Assembly (NCBI RefSeq): GCF_000754095.2
Contig: NZ_JQSG02000001.1
Coordinates: 62,001-126,000, forward strand
DNA: 64,000 nucleotides
Reading direction: 5' to 3'
Source of the DNA: Acidihalobacter prosperus
Lineage (GTDB): Bacteria > Pseudomonadota > Gammaproteobacteria > DSM-5130 > Acidihalobacteraceae
Below are positions 1-10,715 of the stretch, in pieces. Within the stretch, counting starts at the first letter, position 1. Each line of letters starts with the position of its first letter. A program made the position numbers and the translations under genes. The notes beneath the pieces were generated by a model. That model was not told where the DNA came from and did not search any database. It saw only the letters and a list, made by a program, of their open reading frames with translations.

Positions 1-672
1 TTCGTGTCCAAGGCCAGCGGCTTGCCCATGGCCAAGGTCGCGGCTCGCTGCATGGTGGGGCGGAAGCTGGCCGAGCAGGGTATTGCCACCGAGATCATCC
101 CGCCGTATTTTTCGGTCAAGGAGGCGGTGTTCCCGTTCATCAAATTTCCCGGCGTGGATCCGATCCTCGGGCCGGAGATGAAATCGACCGGTGAGGTCAT
201 GGGTATCGGGCTGAGCTTTGGCGAAGCCTTCGCCAAAGCTCAGTTGGCATCCGGCGTGGTGTTGCCGCGAGGCGGTCGAGCCTTCATCAGTGTCCGTGAC
301 GAGGACAAGGTCGCCGCCGTCGGCATTGCACGCGAGTTGCTCAAGCGCGGGTTCAGACTGGTGGCGACACATGGGACCGAGAAGGTTCTGGTGGCCGCGG
401 GCTTGCCCTGCGATGCCGTCAACAAGGTCATGGAGGGCCGACCGCACGTGGTCGACATGATCAAGAACGGCGAAATCGACATGATCGTGAACACCACCGC
501 GAACAAGCAGGCCATTGCAGACTCCTTCACCATCCGGCGAGAGGCGCTGCAGCGCAAAATTACCTACGCGACGACCATGGCGGGCGCGCTTGCGATGTGT
601 CTTGCCATGGATTTTCTGGATAACGAGGCGGTTTACCGTCTGCAGGACCTGCATGAGGAGGCTCGGCAATGA
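1..672 (+). CDS. carB: Carbamoyl-phosphate synthase large subunit, C-terminal part (cut by window start)
   Basis: The reading frame is open from base 1 and encodes about the last 223 residues of CarB. The opening [16 protein letters not shown] stretch matches the end of the second ATP-grasp half, and the rest is the MGS-like allosteric domain that binds ornithine and UMP in this family. The enzyme makes carbamoyl phosphate from glutamine, bicarbonate and two ATP for arginine and pyrimidine synthesis. The stop codon overlaps the greA start (ATGA at 669-672), so the two genes are co-transcribed and probably translationally coupled. The carAB-greA order is common in gammaproteobacteria. Confidence 0.96.
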   Translation, partial: FVSKASGLPMAKVAARCMVGRKLAEQGIATEIIPPYFSVKEAVFPFIKFPGVDPILGPEMKSTGEVMGIGLSFGEAFAKAQLASGVVLPRGGRAFISVRDEDKVAAVGIARELLKRGFRLVATHGTEKVLVAAGLPCDAVNKVMEGRPHVVDMIKNGEIDMIVNTTANKQAIADSFTIRREALQRKITYATTMAGALAMCLAMDFLDNEAVYRLQDLHEEARQ

Positions 673-1145
673 ACAAGGTGCCGTTGACGATCCGCGGGGC
701 TGAAAAGCTCCGTGCGGAGTTGCAGAAGCTCAAGTCGGAAGAGCGTCCGCGCGTCGTGGCCGCCATCGCAGAGGCGCGCGCGCATGGCGATCTCAAGGAA
801 AACGCCGAATATCATGCGGCCCGCGAACAGCAGGGTTTCATCGAGGGGCGTATCAAGGAGGTCGAGGCCAAGCTCGCCAATGCCCAAGTCATCGACGTCA
901 CCAAGCTCAATCCCGGCGGTAAGGTCGTGTTTGGCGCCACCGTCGATCTGGCGGACGTGGCTTCGGGCGACGAGATCACATACCAGATCGTCGGTGACGA
1001 CGAGGCGGATATCAAACAGGGGTTGGTGTCGGTCAGTTCGCCGATCGCGCGGGCGCTGATAGGCAAGATGGAAGGAGACGAAGTGCTCGTGCAGGCGCCC
1101 GGCGGCAATCGCGAGTATGAAGTGCTCGCTGTACGTTACGTCTGA
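669..1145 (+). CDS. greA: Transcription elongation factor GreA
   Basis: This 158-residue protein has the usual GreA length. An N-terminal coiled coil (about residues 1-75) carries the [20 protein letters not shown]-type tip region, here seen as [13 protein letters not shown]. An FKBP-like C-terminal domain follows. GreA inserts the coiled coil into the RNA polymerase secondary channel and stimulates cleavage of backtracked transcripts. A GAGGAG ribosome binding site lies inside the end of carB, and the ATG overlaps the carB stop. The next gene, yhbY, points the other way and converges on greA, overlapping its last bases. Confidence 0.97.
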   Translation: MNKVPLTIRGAEKLRAELQKLKSEERPRVVAAIAEARAHGDLKENAEYHAAREQQGFIEGRIKEVEAKLANAQVIDVTKLNPGGKVVFGATVDLADVASGDEITYQIVGDDEADIKQGLVSVSSPIARALIGKMEGDEVLVQAPGGNREYEVLAVRYV

Positions 1146-1414
1146 TTCAAGCGATTCTTCAGATACAGCACGACCACGCCGCCGATGCGCTGCACCAGTT
1201 CGGCGTCCGTGGCCGCGAGGATTTCCTCGATGATCGGTGTCATGGCCTCGCGTCCGCCGGGAATCTTGATCTTGATCAGTTCATGATGTTCGAGGGCGGC
1301 CCTGATTTCATCGATCACGCTGGCGTGCAGGCCCTTTTGGCCGATCAGCACGACCGGTTTGAGCGCGTGCGCCCTCGCCTTGAGTGCGCGTCTGTCGCGG
1401 TCATCGAGTACCAT
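1136..1414 (-). CDS. yhbY: Ribosome assembly RNA-binding protein YhbY (CRM domain)
   Basis: The 92-residue product is a stand-alone CRM domain with the family GxxG-type loop ([15 protein letters not shown]) and the C-terminal [12 protein letters not shown] strand. YhbY associates with pre-50S particles. The ATG at 1414 was chosen because AGGA lies seven bases upstream; an in-frame ATG at 1420 is also possible, while the longer upstream extension overlaps rlmE and is not credible. The gene is divergent from rlmE, as in many gammaproteobacteria, and its 3' end overlaps the end of greA by about 10 bases. Confidence 0.92.
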   Translation of the reverse strand: MVLDDRDRRALKARAHALKPVVLIGQKGLHASVIDEIRAALEHHELIKIKIPGGREAMTPIIEEILAATDAELVQRIGGVVVLYLKNRLNQT

Positions 1415-1471
1415 GGTCATATCCTTCGCCCGGAAAGCCGGGCAGTCTAGCATGGGTCGGAGAGGAAACCA

Positions 1472-2095
1472 GTGCCCCCTCGCAGCAAGAGCAGCCGCCA
1501 GTGGTTGCGGGAACATTTCGACGACCCCTATGTGCAGCGCGCGCAGGCGGAGGGCTATCGTTCGCGAGCGGTTTACAAGCTGCTCGAGCTCGACGAGCGC
1601 AATCCGGTTTTCCGCCCCGGGCAGACCGTCGTCGATCTGGGAGCGGCGCCGGGTGGGTGGAGCCAGGTGGCCCGCGCGCGTCTTGGCGGCTCGGGTCGGG
1701 TAATCGCGACGGATATTCTGGCGATTGATCCGTTGCCGGGCGTCGAGTTCCTGCAGGGCGATTTTCGCGAACAATCCGTGCTCGACGATCTGTTGCGTCT
1801 GATCGGCGAGACAGGGGCCGACCTTGTATTATCGGATATGGCGCCCAATATGAGTGGGGTGACCGCGGTGGATCAGCCGCGCGCGATGATATTGGCCGAA
1901 CTCGCGCTCGATCTGGCCATGAAGGTTCTGCGGCCCGGCGGCGGTTTGATACTGAAGCTTTTCCAGGGGCAGGGGTCCGACGCCTTCCTGGCGGAGCTGA
2001 GGGCCGGATTCGAGCGGGTGGGCGTACGCAAACCCAAGGCATCGCGTCCGCGCAGTCGCGAGGTCTACGTCGTGGCCTCGGGCCGGAAACTGTAG
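1472..2095 (+). CDS. rlmE: 23S rRNA 2'-O-methyltransferase RlmE (FtsJ/RrmJ)
   Basis: This 207-residue Rossmann methyltransferase methylates U2552 of 23S rRNA using S-adenosylmethionine. Visible motifs include the SAM-binding [11 protein letters not shown], the [10 protein letters not shown] catalytic aspartate region, the LKLFQGQG lysine and the terminal SREVY glutamate, making up the K-D-K-E set of the family. The start is a GTG at 1472, preceded by GGAGAGG at good spacing; the ATG at 1452 is out of frame. It is divergent from yhbY and is followed by ftsH, the classic rlmE-ftsH pair. Confidence 0.95.
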   Translation: MPPRSKSSRQWLREHFDDPYVQRAQAEGYRSRAVYKLLELDERNPVFRPGQTVVDLGAAPGGWSQVARARLGGSGRVIATDILAIDPLPGVEFLQGDFREQSVLDDLLRLIGETGADLVLSDMAPNMSGVTAVDQPRAMILAELALDLAMKVLRPGGGLILKLFQGQGSDAFLAELRAGFERVGVRKPKASRPRSREVYVVASGRKL

Positions 2096-2136
2096 TAATG
2101 TCCGTAGTGTGCGGACGTCGTACTTGAGGTGACGCT

Positions 2137-4062
2137 TTGAACGATCTCGTCAAGAATATCATCCTGTGGGCGGTGATCGCCGTCGTGCTGATGTCGGTGT
2201 TCAACAACTTCAGCCAGCACAGCGACTCATCGTCCTCGACCATGTCCTACTCGCAGTTCATCGCTGCGGTGAAGGGTGGGCGGGTCAAGAATGTCATGAT
2301 CGACGGGCGGACCGTCCATGGCGTGACCGATGGTGGGCAGAAATTCACCACGTATACGCCGACCGATCCCGGCATGATCGGCGATCTGCTCAACAACGGC
2401 GTGAACGTGTCGGCTGCCGAGCCCAAAAAGGAATCGCTACTGCTGTCGATCCTGATCAGCTGGTTCCCCATGCTATTGCTGATCGGTGTCTGGATATTCT
2501 TCCTCAGGCAGATGCAGGGCGGTGCCGGCGGGCGCGGCGCGATGTCGTTCGGCAAGAGCCGCGCCAGAATGATGAGCGAAGATCAGGTCAAGGTCACCTT
2601 CGCCGATGTGGCGGGCGTGGACGAAGCCAAGGAGGAGGTGTCCGAGCTCGTCGAATTCCTCCGCGATCCCGGCAAGTTCCAGAAACTGGGCGGCAAGATT
2701 CCGCGTGGTGTGCTGATGGTCGGTTCGCCCGGCACGGGTAAAACCCTGCTGGCCAAGGCGATCGCCGGCGAGGCCAAGGTGCCGTTCTTCAGCATCTCCG
2801 GTTCGGACTTCGTTGAGATGTTTGTCGGCGTCGGCGCTTCGCGTGTCCGCGACATGTTCGAGCAGGCGAAAAAGCACGCGCCTTGCATCATCTTTATCGA
2901 TGAGATTGACGCGGTTGGCCGCCATCGCGGCGCTGGTCTCGGCGGCGGGCACGACGAACGCGAACAGACCCTCAACCAGCTTCTGGTCGAGATGGACGGC
3001 TTCGAGGGTACGGAAGGCGTCATCGTGATCGCCGCGACCAACCGTCCGGACGTGCTTGACCCGGCGCTGCTGCGCCCCGGCCGATTCGATCGTCAGGTGG
3101 TGGTGCCGCTGCCCGACGTGCGGGGCCGCGAGCAGATTTTGAAGGTGCACATGCGCCGTGTACCGGTGGGCGATGACGTCAAGCCCGGCATCATCGCGCG
3201 CGGCACGCCCGGATTCTCCGGTGCCGATCTTGCCAATCTTGTCAACGAGGCCGCCCTGTTCGCTGCGCGGGCCAACAAGCGCAGCGTCGACATGCTTGAA
3301 TTCGAGCGCGCCAAGGACAAGATCATGATGGGTGCCGAGCGGCGCTCCATGGTGATGAGCGAGGACGAGAAGAAGTTGACCGCCTATCACGAGGCCGGGC
3401 ACGCCATCGTCGGTCTGCTCGTCCCTGATCACGACCCGGTCTACAAGGTCAGCATCATCCCGCGTGGCCGGGCGCTGGGTGTCACCATGTTCCTGCCGGA
3501 GGACGATCGGTACAGTTACAGCAAGCAGCGGTTGGAAAGTCAGATATCGAGCCTGTTCGGCGGGCGGATTGCCGAAGAGCTGATCTTCGGGCTGGAAAAG
3601 GTGACTACTGGCGCGTCCAACGACATCGAGCGGGCAACGGATATTGCTCGCAACATGGTGACCAAGTGGGGTCTTTCCGAGCGCTTAGGGCCCCTGGCCT
3701 ACAGTGAAGACGAAGGCGAGGTTTTCCTTGGGCGCAGCGTGACCCAGCACAAGCAGGTTTCCGACGAGACGGCGCACGTCATCGACGAGGAGATCCGCTC
3801 CGTCATCGAGCGCAACTACGGGCGTTCGCAGCAGATCCTGCGCGACAACATGGAAAAGCTGCATATCATGGCCCAGGCGCTGGTCAAGTATGAAACCATC
3901 GACGCGGATCAGATTGCGGACATCATGTCCGGCAAGGACCCGCGACCGCCTTCCGACTGGAGCGACGAAGGACCCAATTCCGGGCCTACCGCTTCATCGG
4001 GCGACAAGACCACGCAGGAGACCGGTGGCGGCAAGCTGGGCGATCCGGCCAGCCTGCATTGA
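2137..4062 (+). CDS. ftsH: ATP-dependent zinc metalloprotease FtsH
   Basis: This 641-residue inner-membrane AAA+ protease degrades unassembled membrane proteins and regulatory substrates. It has two transmembrane helices (about residues 7-25 and 101-123) flanking a periplasmic domain. The Walker A motif GSPGTGKT is near residue 196, the Walker B motif is [11 protein letters not shown], the second region of homology ends RPGRFDR, and the zinc site HEAGH is at residues 418-422. Translation starts at a TTG (2137) behind TTGAGGTGA; the protein from that codon aligns with the normal FtsH N-terminus. A short hairpin (about 2102-2116) precedes the ribosome binding site. folP follows directly. Confidence 0.97.
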   Translation: MNDLVKNIILWAVIAVVLMSVFNNFSQHSDSSSSTMSYSQFIAAVKGGRVKNVMIDGRTVHGVTDGGQKFTTYTPTDPGMIGDLLNNGVNVSAAEPKKESLLLSILISWFPMLLLIGVWIFFLRQMQGGAGGRGAMSFGKSRARMMSEDQVKVTFADVAGVDEAKEEVSELVEFLRDPGKFQKLGGKIPRGVLMVGSPGTGKTLLAKAIAGEAKVPFFSISGSDFVEMFVGVGASRVRDMFEQAKKHAPCIIFIDEIDAVGRHRGAGLGGGHDEREQTLNQLLVEMDGFEGTEGVIVIAATNRPDVLDPALLRPGRFDRQVVVPLPDVRGREQILKVHMRRVPVGDDVKPGIIARGTPGFSGADLANLVNEAALFAARANKRSVDMLEFERAKDKIMMGAERRSMVMSEDEKKLTAYHEAGHAIVGLLVPDHDPVYKVSIIPRGRALGVTMFLPEDDRYSYSKQRLESQISSLFGGRIAEELIFGLEKVTTGASNDIERATDIARNMVTKWGLSERLGPLAYSEDEGEVFLGRSVTQHKQVSDETAHVIDEEIRSVIERNYGRSQQILRDNMEKLHIMAQALVKYETIDADQIADIMSGKDPRPPSDWSDEGPNSGPTASSGDKTTQETGGGKLGDPASLH

Positions 4063-4077
4063 TTGTGCGATAGCGAC

Positions 4078-4968
4078 ATGATCGCGCCGGTGGACGGGGC
4101 GGGTGAGGCGAAAGCCTCCCCGCCCCAATCGGTTGTGCTTGACTGCGGTGGCCGATTGCTGGATCTGTCCCGCCCACGCGTCATGGGAATCCTGAACGTG
4201 ACGCCGGACTCATTCTCTGACGGCGGCCGCCACGCGTCGGTGTCCGCAGCGGTCGAGCATGCCCTGGGTATGATCGAAGCGGGCGCGGATATCATCGATG
4301 TCGGTGGAGAATCCACGCGCCCGGGTGCCGCCGAGGTTGACGCATCCAGCGAAATCCAACGTATCGAAGCCGTGATCCGTTCACTGAGCCGCGAGATCAA
4401 TGTGCCGATCTCGATCGACACGCGCAAGCCGGCGGTTATGCGTGCCGCGGTGGAGGCGGGCGCCGGGCTGATCAACGACATTCGCGCCTTGCAGGAGCCG
4501 GGTGCGCTTTCGCTGGCGGTCGAACTGGGTGTGCCGGTCTGCCTGATGCATATGCGAGGTGAGCCGCGCAGCATGCAGGCGGCACCTCGGTATGGGGATG
4601 TCGTGTCCGAGGTCGAGGATTTTCTCCTGGCGCGGGTGCATGCCTGCGAGGCTGCGGGTATCGATCGGCGGCGTCTCCTGCTGGATCCGGGTATCGGCTT
4701 CGGTAAGAGCCTGCAGCACAATGTCGATTTGTTGCGCGCGACACCGCGCCTCGCGGGGCACGGGCTGCCGCTCCTGATCGGCGTGTCGAGAAAGTCGATG
4801 ATCGGTGCCCTGCTGGCGAACCGCCCCGTCGACGGCCGCGTTGACGGCAGCGTCGGTGCCGCAGTGGCGGTGGCGCTGGCTGGAGCGCGCGTGCTCAGGG
4901 TGCACGACGTGCGGCAGACGGTGGATGCGCTCGAGGTTGCCTGGGCAATCGGTCAAAAAGGGAGGTAA
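4078..4968 (+). CDS. folP: Dihydropteroate synthase
   Basis: This TIM-barrel enzyme of about 296 residues condenses p-aminobenzoate with hydroxymethyl-dihydropterin diphosphate in folate synthesis. Signature motifs are [25 protein letters not shown], the NDIRAL loop and [11 protein letters not shown]. The ATG at 4078 is preferred; an in-frame TTG at 4063, immediately after the ftsH stop, would add five residues. The ftsH-folP-glmM order is conserved in gammaproteobacteria and indicates one operon. Confidence 0.95.
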   Translation: MIAPVDGAGEAKASPPQSVVLDCGGRLLDLSRPRVMGILNVTPDSFSDGGRHASVSAAVEHALGMIEAGADIIDVGGESTRPGAAEVDASSEIQRIEAVIRSLSREINVPISIDTRKPAVMRAAVEAGAGLINDIRALQEPGALSLAVELGVPVCLMHMRGEPRSMQAAPRYGDVVSEVEDFLLARVHACEAAGIDRRRLLLDPGIGFGKSLQHNVDLLRATPRLAGHGLPLLIGVSRKSMIGALLANRPVDGRVDGSVGAAVAVALAGARVLRVHDVRQTVDALEVAWAIGQKGR

Positions 4969-4973
4969 TAAGC

Positions 4974-6341
4974 ATGCCGAGGGCCTATTTCGGCACCGAC
5001 GGAATTCGCGGCCGGGTCGGGGATGCCCCGATGACGCCGGAATTCATTCTGCGTTTGGGGTGGGCGGCCGGGCGAGTGCTTGCCCATAGCGGGCGCCGCT
5101 TGATTCTCGTGGGCAAGGATACGCGCATATCCGGTTATATGTTTGAGTCCGTACTCGAATCCGGGCTTTCTGCGGCAGGTGTCAATACCCGCCTGTTGGG
5201 GCCGATGCCGACACCTGGCGTGGCCTATCTGACACGGACGTTCCGTGCAAGCGCAGGGATCGTGATCAGCGCTTCGCACAATCCCTACTACGACAATGGC
5301 ATCAAGTTTTTCACTGGCGAAGGGACGAAGCTCCCTGATGAAATGGAAGAGGCCATTGAAGCTGAGCTTGCCAAGGCCATGTCCGTGGTCGATTCGGCGG
5401 AGTTGGGCAAGGTGGAGCGAGTGGTCGATGCGGCCGGGCGCTACATTGAATTCTGCAAGAGCACGGTGCCGACCGGCACCGCGCTGCATGGCATGAAGAT
5501 CGTGGTTGACTGCGCGAACGGCGCCACTTATCACATCGCGCCTGCCGTGTTCGCCGAACTGGGCGCCAAGGTGGTGCCACTGTGCGATGAACCCGATGGC
5601 ATCAACATCAATGCCGGCTGCGGTTCTACGGCGCCGAGACGGCTGGCCGACGCCGTGATGGGACAGCAGGCGGATCTTGGTGTCGCCTTCGACGGCGATG
5701 GCGATCGCGTCATCATGGTGGACGGTCGCGGCGAAGTGATCGACGGCGACGAGCTTCTGTACATCATCGCGTCCACGCGCCTGCAGCGTGCCGAGCTACA
5801 AGGGGGCGTGGTCGGTACTTTGATGAGCAACCTGGGGCTGGAGCATGCGCTTGACAGGCTCGGCATCCCGTTCGAGCGCGCGGCCGTCGGAGACCGCTAT
5901 GTCATGGAGGCGCTCAGGCAGCGTGGTTGGCTGCTCGGCGGCGAGAATTCCGGGCATTTGATCTGTCTGGACCGCCAGACTACCGGCGACGGTATCGTGG
6001 CCGCGCTGCAGGTGCTGGCGGCGATGGTATCGACAGGCAAGGGGCTGCGCGAGCTTTCGTCGGGCCTGGAAAAGTACCCGCAGGTACTGGTCAACGTACC
6101 GATCGCGTCCGGTTTTTCGATTGCTGCCTCGGCCGTACTCGCCGAGGCGGTGCGCGATGCGGAGACGGCGCTGGGCATGCATGGGCGCGTGTTGCTGAGG
6201 GCTTCGGGTACGGAGCCGCTTCTGAGGGTGATGATCGAGGGTCGCGAGTCCCGCAAGGTGCGCGCGCTGGCGGATCAGTTGGCAGCCGTGGTCCGGGCCG
6301 AGCAAAAACGCTTTGCCGCCACAGTAACGCCGGCGAATTGA
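4974..6341 (+). CDS. glmM: Phosphoglucosamine mutase
   Basis: This 455-residue alpha-D-phosphohexomutase converts glucosamine-6-phosphate to glucosamine-1-phosphate for peptidoglycan and LPS precursors. The N-terminus [12 protein letters not shown] is diagnostic. The catalytic phosphoserine is Ser101 in [14 protein letters not shown], the metal loop is DGDGDR, and the C-terminal phosphate-binding loop is [19 protein letters not shown] lies just upstream of the ATG, five bases after folP ends. The length is typical. Confidence 0.97.
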   Translation: MPRAYFGTDGIRGRVGDAPMTPEFILRLGWAAGRVLAHSGRRLILVGKDTRISGYMFESVLESGLSAAGVNTRLLGPMPTPGVAYLTRTFRASAGIVISASHNPYYDNGIKFFTGEGTKLPDEMEEAIEAELAKAMSVVDSAELGKVERVVDAAGRYIEFCKSTVPTGTALHGMKIVVDCANGATYHIAPAVFAELGAKVVPLCDEPDGININAGCGSTAPRRLADAVMGQQADLGVAFDGDGDRVIMVDGRGEVIDGDELLYIIASTRLQRAELQGGVVGTLMSNLGLEHALDRLGIPFERAAVGDRYVMEALRQRGWLLGGENSGHLICLDRQTTGDGIVAALQVLAAMVSTGKGLRELSSGLEKYPQVLVNVPIASGFSIAASAVLAEAVRDAETALGMHGRVLLRASGTEPLLRVMIEGRESRKVRALADQLAAVVRAEQKRFAATVTPAN

Positions 6342-6402
6342 TTTATGTTGATATGCCGGTTAAGCTTCGGCGCTTTCGTGTGAGGTCATCAGGAGATCGT
6401 GG

Positions 6403-7149
6403 ATGCGACAGCCAATGGTCGCCGGCAACTGGAAACTCAATGGTTCCAGGAAGATGGTGCATGAATTGCTGGGCGATCTGTTGTCGGGTCTGAGTGATGG
6501 CCATGCCGCAGAGGTCGCGATCTGTCCGCCGTACGTATATCTGCATGAAGCGATGACGCGTCTTGAAGGCAGTCGTGTCGCGCTCGGTGCGCAGGACGTG
6601 TCTGCGGAGGATGAAGGTGCCTACACTGGCGAGGTGTCGGCGCCCATGCTGAGTGATGTGGGCTGCCGTTATGTCATCGTCGGGCATTCGGAGCGCCGCA
6701 GCTTGTATCACGAGACGGATGAGATTGTGGCGCACAAGTTTCAGGCCGTGAACCGAGCGGGGCTTTGTCCGATTCTGTGCGTTGGCGAAAGCCTTGAAGA
6801 GCGCAATGCGGGTGTCACGGAGGCCGTGGTTGCGAGGCAGCTGGATGCTGTGGTCGAATTGCTCGGCGCAGAAACCGTCAGCCGAGCCGTGATTGCCTAC
6901 GAGCCTGTGTGGGCCATCGGAACGGGGTTGACCGCATCGCCGGAGCAGGCTCAGGCCGTTCATGCCTATATCCGCGGGAGACTGGCGGCAGCTGGCGCCA
7001 AGCCGGATCAGACACGCTTGCTTTATGGCGGGAGCGTCAAGCCGGACAATGCGGCGGAGTTGTTCGCGATGCCGGATATCGACGGTGGATTGATCGGTGG
7101 TGCGTCGTTGCAGGCCGAAGCCTTCCTTGCCATTTGCAATGCCGCTTGA
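6403..7149 (+). CDS. tpiA: Triosephosphate isomerase
   Basis: This 248-residue enzyme interconverts dihydroxyacetone phosphate and glyceraldehyde-3-phosphate. In an autotroph it serves both glycolysis and the Calvin cycle. Active-site motifs are GNWKLNGS (substrate-binding Asn and Lys), VGHSERR (catalytic His) and AYEPVWAIGTG (catalytic Glu), with the phosphate-binding GGSVKPDN loop. It starts about 60 bases after glmM and is followed 12 bases later by secG, a common arrangement. Confidence 0.97.
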   Translation: MRQPMVAGNWKLNGSRKMVHELLGDLLSGLSDGHAAEVAICPPYVYLHEAMTRLEGSRVALGAQDVSAEDEGAYTGEVSAPMLSDVGCRYVIVGHSERRSLYHETDEIVAHKFQAVNRAGLCPILCVGESLEERNAGVTEAVVARQLDAVVELLGAETVSRAVIAYEPVWAIGTGLTASPEQAQAVHAYIRGRLAAAGAKPDQTRLLYGGSVKPDNAAELFAMPDIDGGLIGGASLQAEAFLAICNAA

Positions 7150-7161
7150 GCTGAGGCTGAT

Positions 7162-7524
7162 ATGCTGTATACGTTGTTGATTGTGTTGCAGGTCGTCGTT
7201 GCGATCGCGGTGATCGTGCTGGTGCTTCTGCAGCACGGCAAGGGTGCGGATGCGGGTGCTGCCTTCGGCAGTGGCGCATCCGGCACGGTTTTCGGCGCGC
7301 GAGGCTCGGCATCCTTTTTAAGCCGAGCCACCGCAGCATTGGCCACTGTGTTTTTTCTCAATTGCTTGGGCTTGGCCTATCTTGCCGCCCATCAGAATAC
7401 CGATGGTGGGAGTGTGGTGGATCAGCCAGGTGCAAAGAGTATTATCGGCGAGTCTGGTAAGCCCGCTGCCACGACGCCGGTGCCCTCGGCCGGTGGAAGT
7501 CAGGCAGGCGGCAAGAGCCAATAG
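7162..7524 (+). CDS. secG: Preprotein translocase subunit SecG
   Basis: This 120-residue protein has two hydrophobic helices (about residues 2-22 and 52-72) separated by the conserved LLQHGKGADAGAAFGSG loop and the GARGSASFLSR motif. The C-terminal tail is low-complexity and rich in Gly, Ser and Pro. SecG assists SecYE in protein export. tpiA-secG-tRNA-Leu is a familiar gammaproteobacterial neighbourhood. Confidence 0.94.
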   Translation: MLYTLLIVLQVVVAIAVIVLVLLQHGKGADAGAAFGSGASGTVFGARGSASFLSRATAALATVFFLNCLGLAYLAAHQNTDGGSVVDQPGAKSIIGESGKPAATTPVPSAGGSQAGGKSQ

Positions 7525-7531
7525 GCAAAGC

Positions 7532-7559
7532 TTGTCATAATTTGTTTTTTTGTTAGTAT
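7532..7559 (+). promoter_or_regulatory. Candidate promoter of tRNA-Leu
   Basis: TTGTCA (7532-7537) is followed after 16 bases by TAGTAT (7554-7559), placing a start site about 12 bases before the tRNA. The spacer is T-rich. The call rests only on pattern and position. Confidence 0.4.
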
Positions 7560-7578
7560 AAGTTGTCTTTTTCAGAAT

Positions 7579-7663
7579 GCCGATGTGGTGAAATTGGTAG
7601 ACACGCTATCTTGAGGGGGTAGTGGCGAAAGCCGTGCCGGTTCGAATCCGGCCATCGGCACCA
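7579..7663 (+). tRNA. tRNA-Leu(GAG)
   Basis: This is an 85-base class II tRNA. The acceptor GCCGATG pairs with CATCGGC, the anticodon stem CTATC/GGTAG encloses loop TTGAGGG with anticodon GAG at 7613-7615, a variable arm is present, the T-loop is TTCGAAT, and the CCA end is encoded. It lies between secG and the nuo operon, its usual place in many gammaproteobacteria. Confidence 0.97.
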
Positions 7664-7908
7664 TAGATTCCTAAAGGCCTACGGAGAGAGGCCTTCGGCG
7701 TAGTTGTTAACTCGCTGAAATATAATCAAAAAAATCCGTTGGTGCATATTGACAGCGGAAAAATCGCTGACATAGACTCCGGTGGGTGCTCCAGTCCGGT
7801 GAAGGCTGCGGCACGCTAGGAGAAGTACTGACCTGGCCGTCAGGTGGTTTACGCGTGGGCGCAGCATTGCCTCGCGGGCGGCCGTAGCAGGAGCGAGGCG
7901 GTTTATAT
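7664..7908 (+). promoter_or_regulatory. nuo leader region with candidate promoter
   Basis: No gene is seen in these 245 bases. A short hairpin (AAGGCCT/AGGCCTT, 7674-7695) follows the tRNA but lacks a T-run. A consensus TTGACA at 7749-7754 is followed after 18 bases by TAGACT (7773-7778), a good sigma70-type candidate for the nuo operon that would give a leader of about 125 bases. An isolated TATAAT at 7721-7726 has no well-placed -35. The region just before nuoA supplies a GGAGCGAGG ribosome binding site. Confidence 0.5.
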
Positions 7909-8265
7909 ATGTTGGAGAGCTATCTCCCAATTCTGGTGTTCATCGCCGTCGGCCTAGTGGTCGGCGCCGCTCCAATGGCCTTGGGCGTCCTGCTCGGGCC
8001 ACGCCGCCCCGATGCTGCAAAAGACTCGCCGTATGAATGCGGTTTCGAGGCTTTTGAGGACTCGCGCATGAAATTCGATGTGCGTTATTACCTCGTGGCT
8101 ATCCTCTTCATCATTTTCGACCTGGAAATCGCATTTCTGTTCCCCTGGGCGGTGGTGCTGGATCGTATCGGCCTATTCGGTTTGCTGTCGATGGCGCTGT
8201 TTCTTGGGATATTGATTGTCGGTTTTGTCTACGAGTGGAAAAAGGGAGCGCTCGAATGGGAATAG
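7909..8265 (+). CDS. nuoA: NADH-quinone oxidoreductase subunit A
   Basis: This 118-residue membrane subunit of complex I has three transmembrane helices. The family signature [20 protein letters not shown] lies in the first cytoplasmic loop, followed by [12 protein letters not shown] in the second helix. It is the first gene of the 14-gene nuo operon. Its last codons overlap the start of nuoB. Confidence 0.96.
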   Translation: MLESYLPILVFIAVGLVVGAAPMALGVLLGPRRPDAAKDSPYECGFEAFEDSRMKFDVRYYLVAILFIIFDLEIAFLFPWAVVLDRIGLFGLLSMALFLGILIVGFVYEWKKGALEWE

Positions 8266-8732
8266 AGGGCGTCCTTGAAAAAGGCTGGGTGACGACCAGT
8301 GCGGACAAACTGATCAATTGGGCGCGAACGGGTTCTCTTTGGCCAATGACGTTCGGGCTGGCCTGTTGCGCCGTTGAAATGATGCACGCTGGCGCTGCGC
8401 GTTATGATCTTGATCGTTTCGGCGTCATATTCCGGCCTAGCCCGCGGCAATCCGATGTGATGATTGTGGCAGGTACGCTCGTCAACAAGATGGCACCTGC
8501 GTTGCGCAAGGTTTACGACCAGATGGCCGAGCCCAGATGGGTTATCTCGATGGGCTCGTGTGCGAATGGTGGCGGTTATTATCATTATTCGTATTCGGTC
8601 GTGCGTGGTTGCGACCGTATCGTCCCGGTCGATGTCTACGTGCCTGGATGCCCACCCACTGCCGAGGCGCTGCTTTACGGCATCATTCAGCTGCAAAATA
8701 AAATCCGGCGGACCGATACCATCGCCCGATAA
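8256..8732 (+). CDS. nuoB: NADH-quinone oxidoreductase subunit B
   Basis: This 158-residue subunit carries the N2 iron-sulfur cluster that passes electrons to quinone. The cluster cysteines are visible in [16 protein letters not shown] and VPGCPPTAE. The ATG at 8256 is preceded by AAAGGGAG at seven bases and overlaps the nuoA end by 10 bases; an upstream in-frame GTG at 8235 is less likely. Confidence 0.96.
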   Translation: MGIEGVLEKGWVTTSADKLINWARTGSLWPMTFGLACCAVEMMHAGAARYDLDRFGVIFRPSPRQSDVMIVAGTLVNKMAPALRKVYDQMAEPRWVISMGSCANGGGYYHYSYSVVRGCDRIVPVDVYVPGCPPTAEALLYGIIQLQNKIRRTDTIAR

Positions 8733-8758
8733 TTTTGCGCCACGCGCGTGACACGGAA

Positions 8759-9469
8759 ATGACATCAGAAATGAATTTATCCCGGATCCTGCATGATCGA
8801 CTCGGCGCGAAAATCAAAGAGTTGGTCGATCAAAACGGCGAATTGACGCTGACGCTATCACCGGATGACGTGCAGGAGGCTGTCCGCACATTGCGTGACG
8901 CCGTTGATCTGGGGTTTGAGCAGCTGATCGATCTTTGCGGTGTGGATTACCTCCACTATGGCGTCGGTGAATGGGCGACGGAAAGCGCTTCGACGGAAGG
9001 TTTCGGTCGTGGTGTGCAACCATCCACTTCGGCACATTTCACTTTCCACGATGCACCGCGACCGAGTGCGCATCAGGGTCCGCGTTTTGCTGTGGTCTAT
9101 CACCTACTTTCCATCAGCCACAATTGGCGATTGCGTGTGAAGGTGTTCTGTGCCGATGATGAATTCCCGCGCGTTCCGAGTGTGACGGATGTGTGGGCTG
9201 TCGCGAATTGGTTCGAGCGTGAAGCCTTCGATCTGTTTGGCATCCTGTTCGATGGCCATCCGGATCTGCGGCGCTTGCTGACTGACTATGGGTTTGTCGG
9301 GCATCCATTCAGAAAGGACTTTCCGCTGATCGGGCATGTCGAAATGCGTTACGACTCCGAACAGCAGCGTGTCATCTACGAGCCGGTCAGCATCGAGCCT
9401 CGAGTGCTCGTGCCGAAGGTGATCCGTCGCGACAACCGTTATGCGGGCGAGGGGACTCAGGATGCCTGA
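8759..9469 (+). CDS. nuoC: NADH-quinone oxidoreductase subunit C
   Basis: This peripheral-arm subunit of about 236 residues ends with the conserved [20 protein letters not shown] region and the HPFRKDFPL motif. Between [10 protein letters not shown] and [10 protein letters not shown] there is an extra Ser/Thr/His-rich stretch of about 35 residues that is absent from short NuoC proteins. The ATG at 8759 is used; ATG 8771 is an alternative, and neither has a strong ribosome binding site. nuoC is separate from nuoD, unlike the fused form in E. coli. Its stop overlaps the nuoD start. Confidence 0.94.
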   Translation: MTSEMNLSRILHDRLGAKIKELVDQNGELTLTLSPDDVQEAVRTLRDAVDLGFEQLIDLCGVDYLHYGVGEWATESASTEGFGRGVQPSTSAHFTFHDAPRPSAHQGPRFAVVYHLLSISHNWRLRVKVFCADDEFPRVPSVTDVWAVANWFEREAFDLFGILFDGHPDLRRLLTDYGFVGHPFRKDFPLIGHVEMRYDSEQQRVIYEPVSIEPRVLVPKVIRRDNRYAGEGTQDA

Positions 9470-10715
9470 AATCAGAAATTACACGCTGAATTTCGGCCCT
9501 CAGCATCCGTCCGCGCACGGCGTGCTGCGGCTGGTTCTGGAAATGGATGGCGAGGTCATCGAGCGGGCGGATCCGCACATCGGCTTATTGCATCGTGGTA
9601 CCGAGAAGCTTGCCGAGAGCAAGCCATATAACCAGAGCATAGGTTATATGGATCGTCTCGATTATGTGTCGATGATGTGCAACGAGCATGGCTATGTGCT
9701 GGCCATCGAAAAGTTGCTCGGCGTTGAAGCGCCGCTGCGCGCGCAATACATACGTGTGATGTTCGACGAAATCACGCGCATTCTGAATCATTTGCTTTGG
9801 TTGGGTGCACACGCCCTCGACATCGGCGCGATGACGGTCTTTCTGTACGCCTTCCGTGAGCGGGAGGATCTGATGGACTGCTACGAGGCCGTATCCGGGG
9901 CACGTCTGCATGCCACCTACTATCGTCCTGGCGGAGTCTATCGGGATCTTCCGGGTAACATGCCGCAATACAAGCCCTCGCGCTGGCACGATGAACGAGA
10001 GATCGCGCGCCTCAATGATGAACGCAGCGGTACGCTGCTCGATTTCATCGAATCTTTTACGGAGCGCTTTCCCGGTTGCGTCGACGAATACGAAACATTG
10101 CTGACGGATAACCGCATCTGGAAGCAGCGAACGGTTGATATCGGCATCGTGACCTCAGAACGGGCTCTGCAGCTTGGTTTCACCGGCCCCATGATCCGCG
10201 GTTCAGGCATCGAGTGGGACTTGCGCAAAAAGCAGCCGTACGAGGTTTACGACCGCCTCGATTTCGACGTGCCGGTGGGCGTCAATGGCGATTGCTACGA
10301 TCGCTATCTGGTTCGTGTCGAGGAAATGCGTCAGTCGAATCGGATTATCCGCCAGTGTGTGGACTGGTTGCGGCAGAATCCCGGACCCGTAATGCTCGAA
10401 GAGCATAAGATCACGCCGCCTCGACGCGAAGAAATGAAGGCGGATATGGAAGCGCTGATACACCATTTCAAACTGTTCACCGAAGGTTACACGCTGCCGG
10501 CCGGCGAAGCCTACGCGGCGGTCGAACATCCCAAGGGCGAGTTCGGTGTGTATCTGGTGTCGGACGGTGCCAATAAGCCGTATCGCGTCAAAGTAAGGGC
10601 GCCTGGCTTTGCGCATCTGGCTTCGCTCGATGAGATGTCGCGCGGCCATATGCTGGCCGACGTGGTGGCTATTATCGGTACCCAGGACATCGTCTTCGGG
10701 GAGGTGGATCGATGA
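9462..10715 (+). CDS. nuoD: NADH-quinone oxidoreductase subunit D
   Basis: This 417-residue 49-kDa-type subunit helps form the quinone-binding pocket. It has [21 protein letters not shown] near the N-terminus, the [14 protein letters not shown] motif and the C-terminal [19 protein letters not shown]. The ATG at 9462 overlaps the end of nuoC and has GGCGAGGGG upstream. The stop overlaps the nuoE ATG (ATGA). Confidence 0.96.
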   Translation: MPEIRNYTLNFGPQHPSAHGVLRLVLEMDGEVIERADPHIGLLHRGTEKLAESKPYNQSIGYMDRLDYVSMMCNEHGYVLAIEKLLGVEAPLRAQYIRVMFDEITRILNHLLWLGAHALDIGAMTVFLYAFREREDLMDCYEAVSGARLHATYYRPGGVYRDLPGNMPQYKPSRWHDEREIARLNDERSGTLLDFIESFTERFPGCVDEYETLLTDNRIWKQRTVDIGIVTSERALQLGFTGPMIRGSGIEWDLRKKQPYEVYDRLDFDVPVGVNGDCYDRYLVRVEEMRQSNRIIRQCVDWLRQNPGPVMLEEHKITPPRREEMKADMEALIHHFKLFTEGYTLPAGEAYAAVEHPKGEFGVYLVSDGANKPYRVKVRAPGFAHLASLDEMSRGHMLADVVAIIGTQDIVFGEVDR

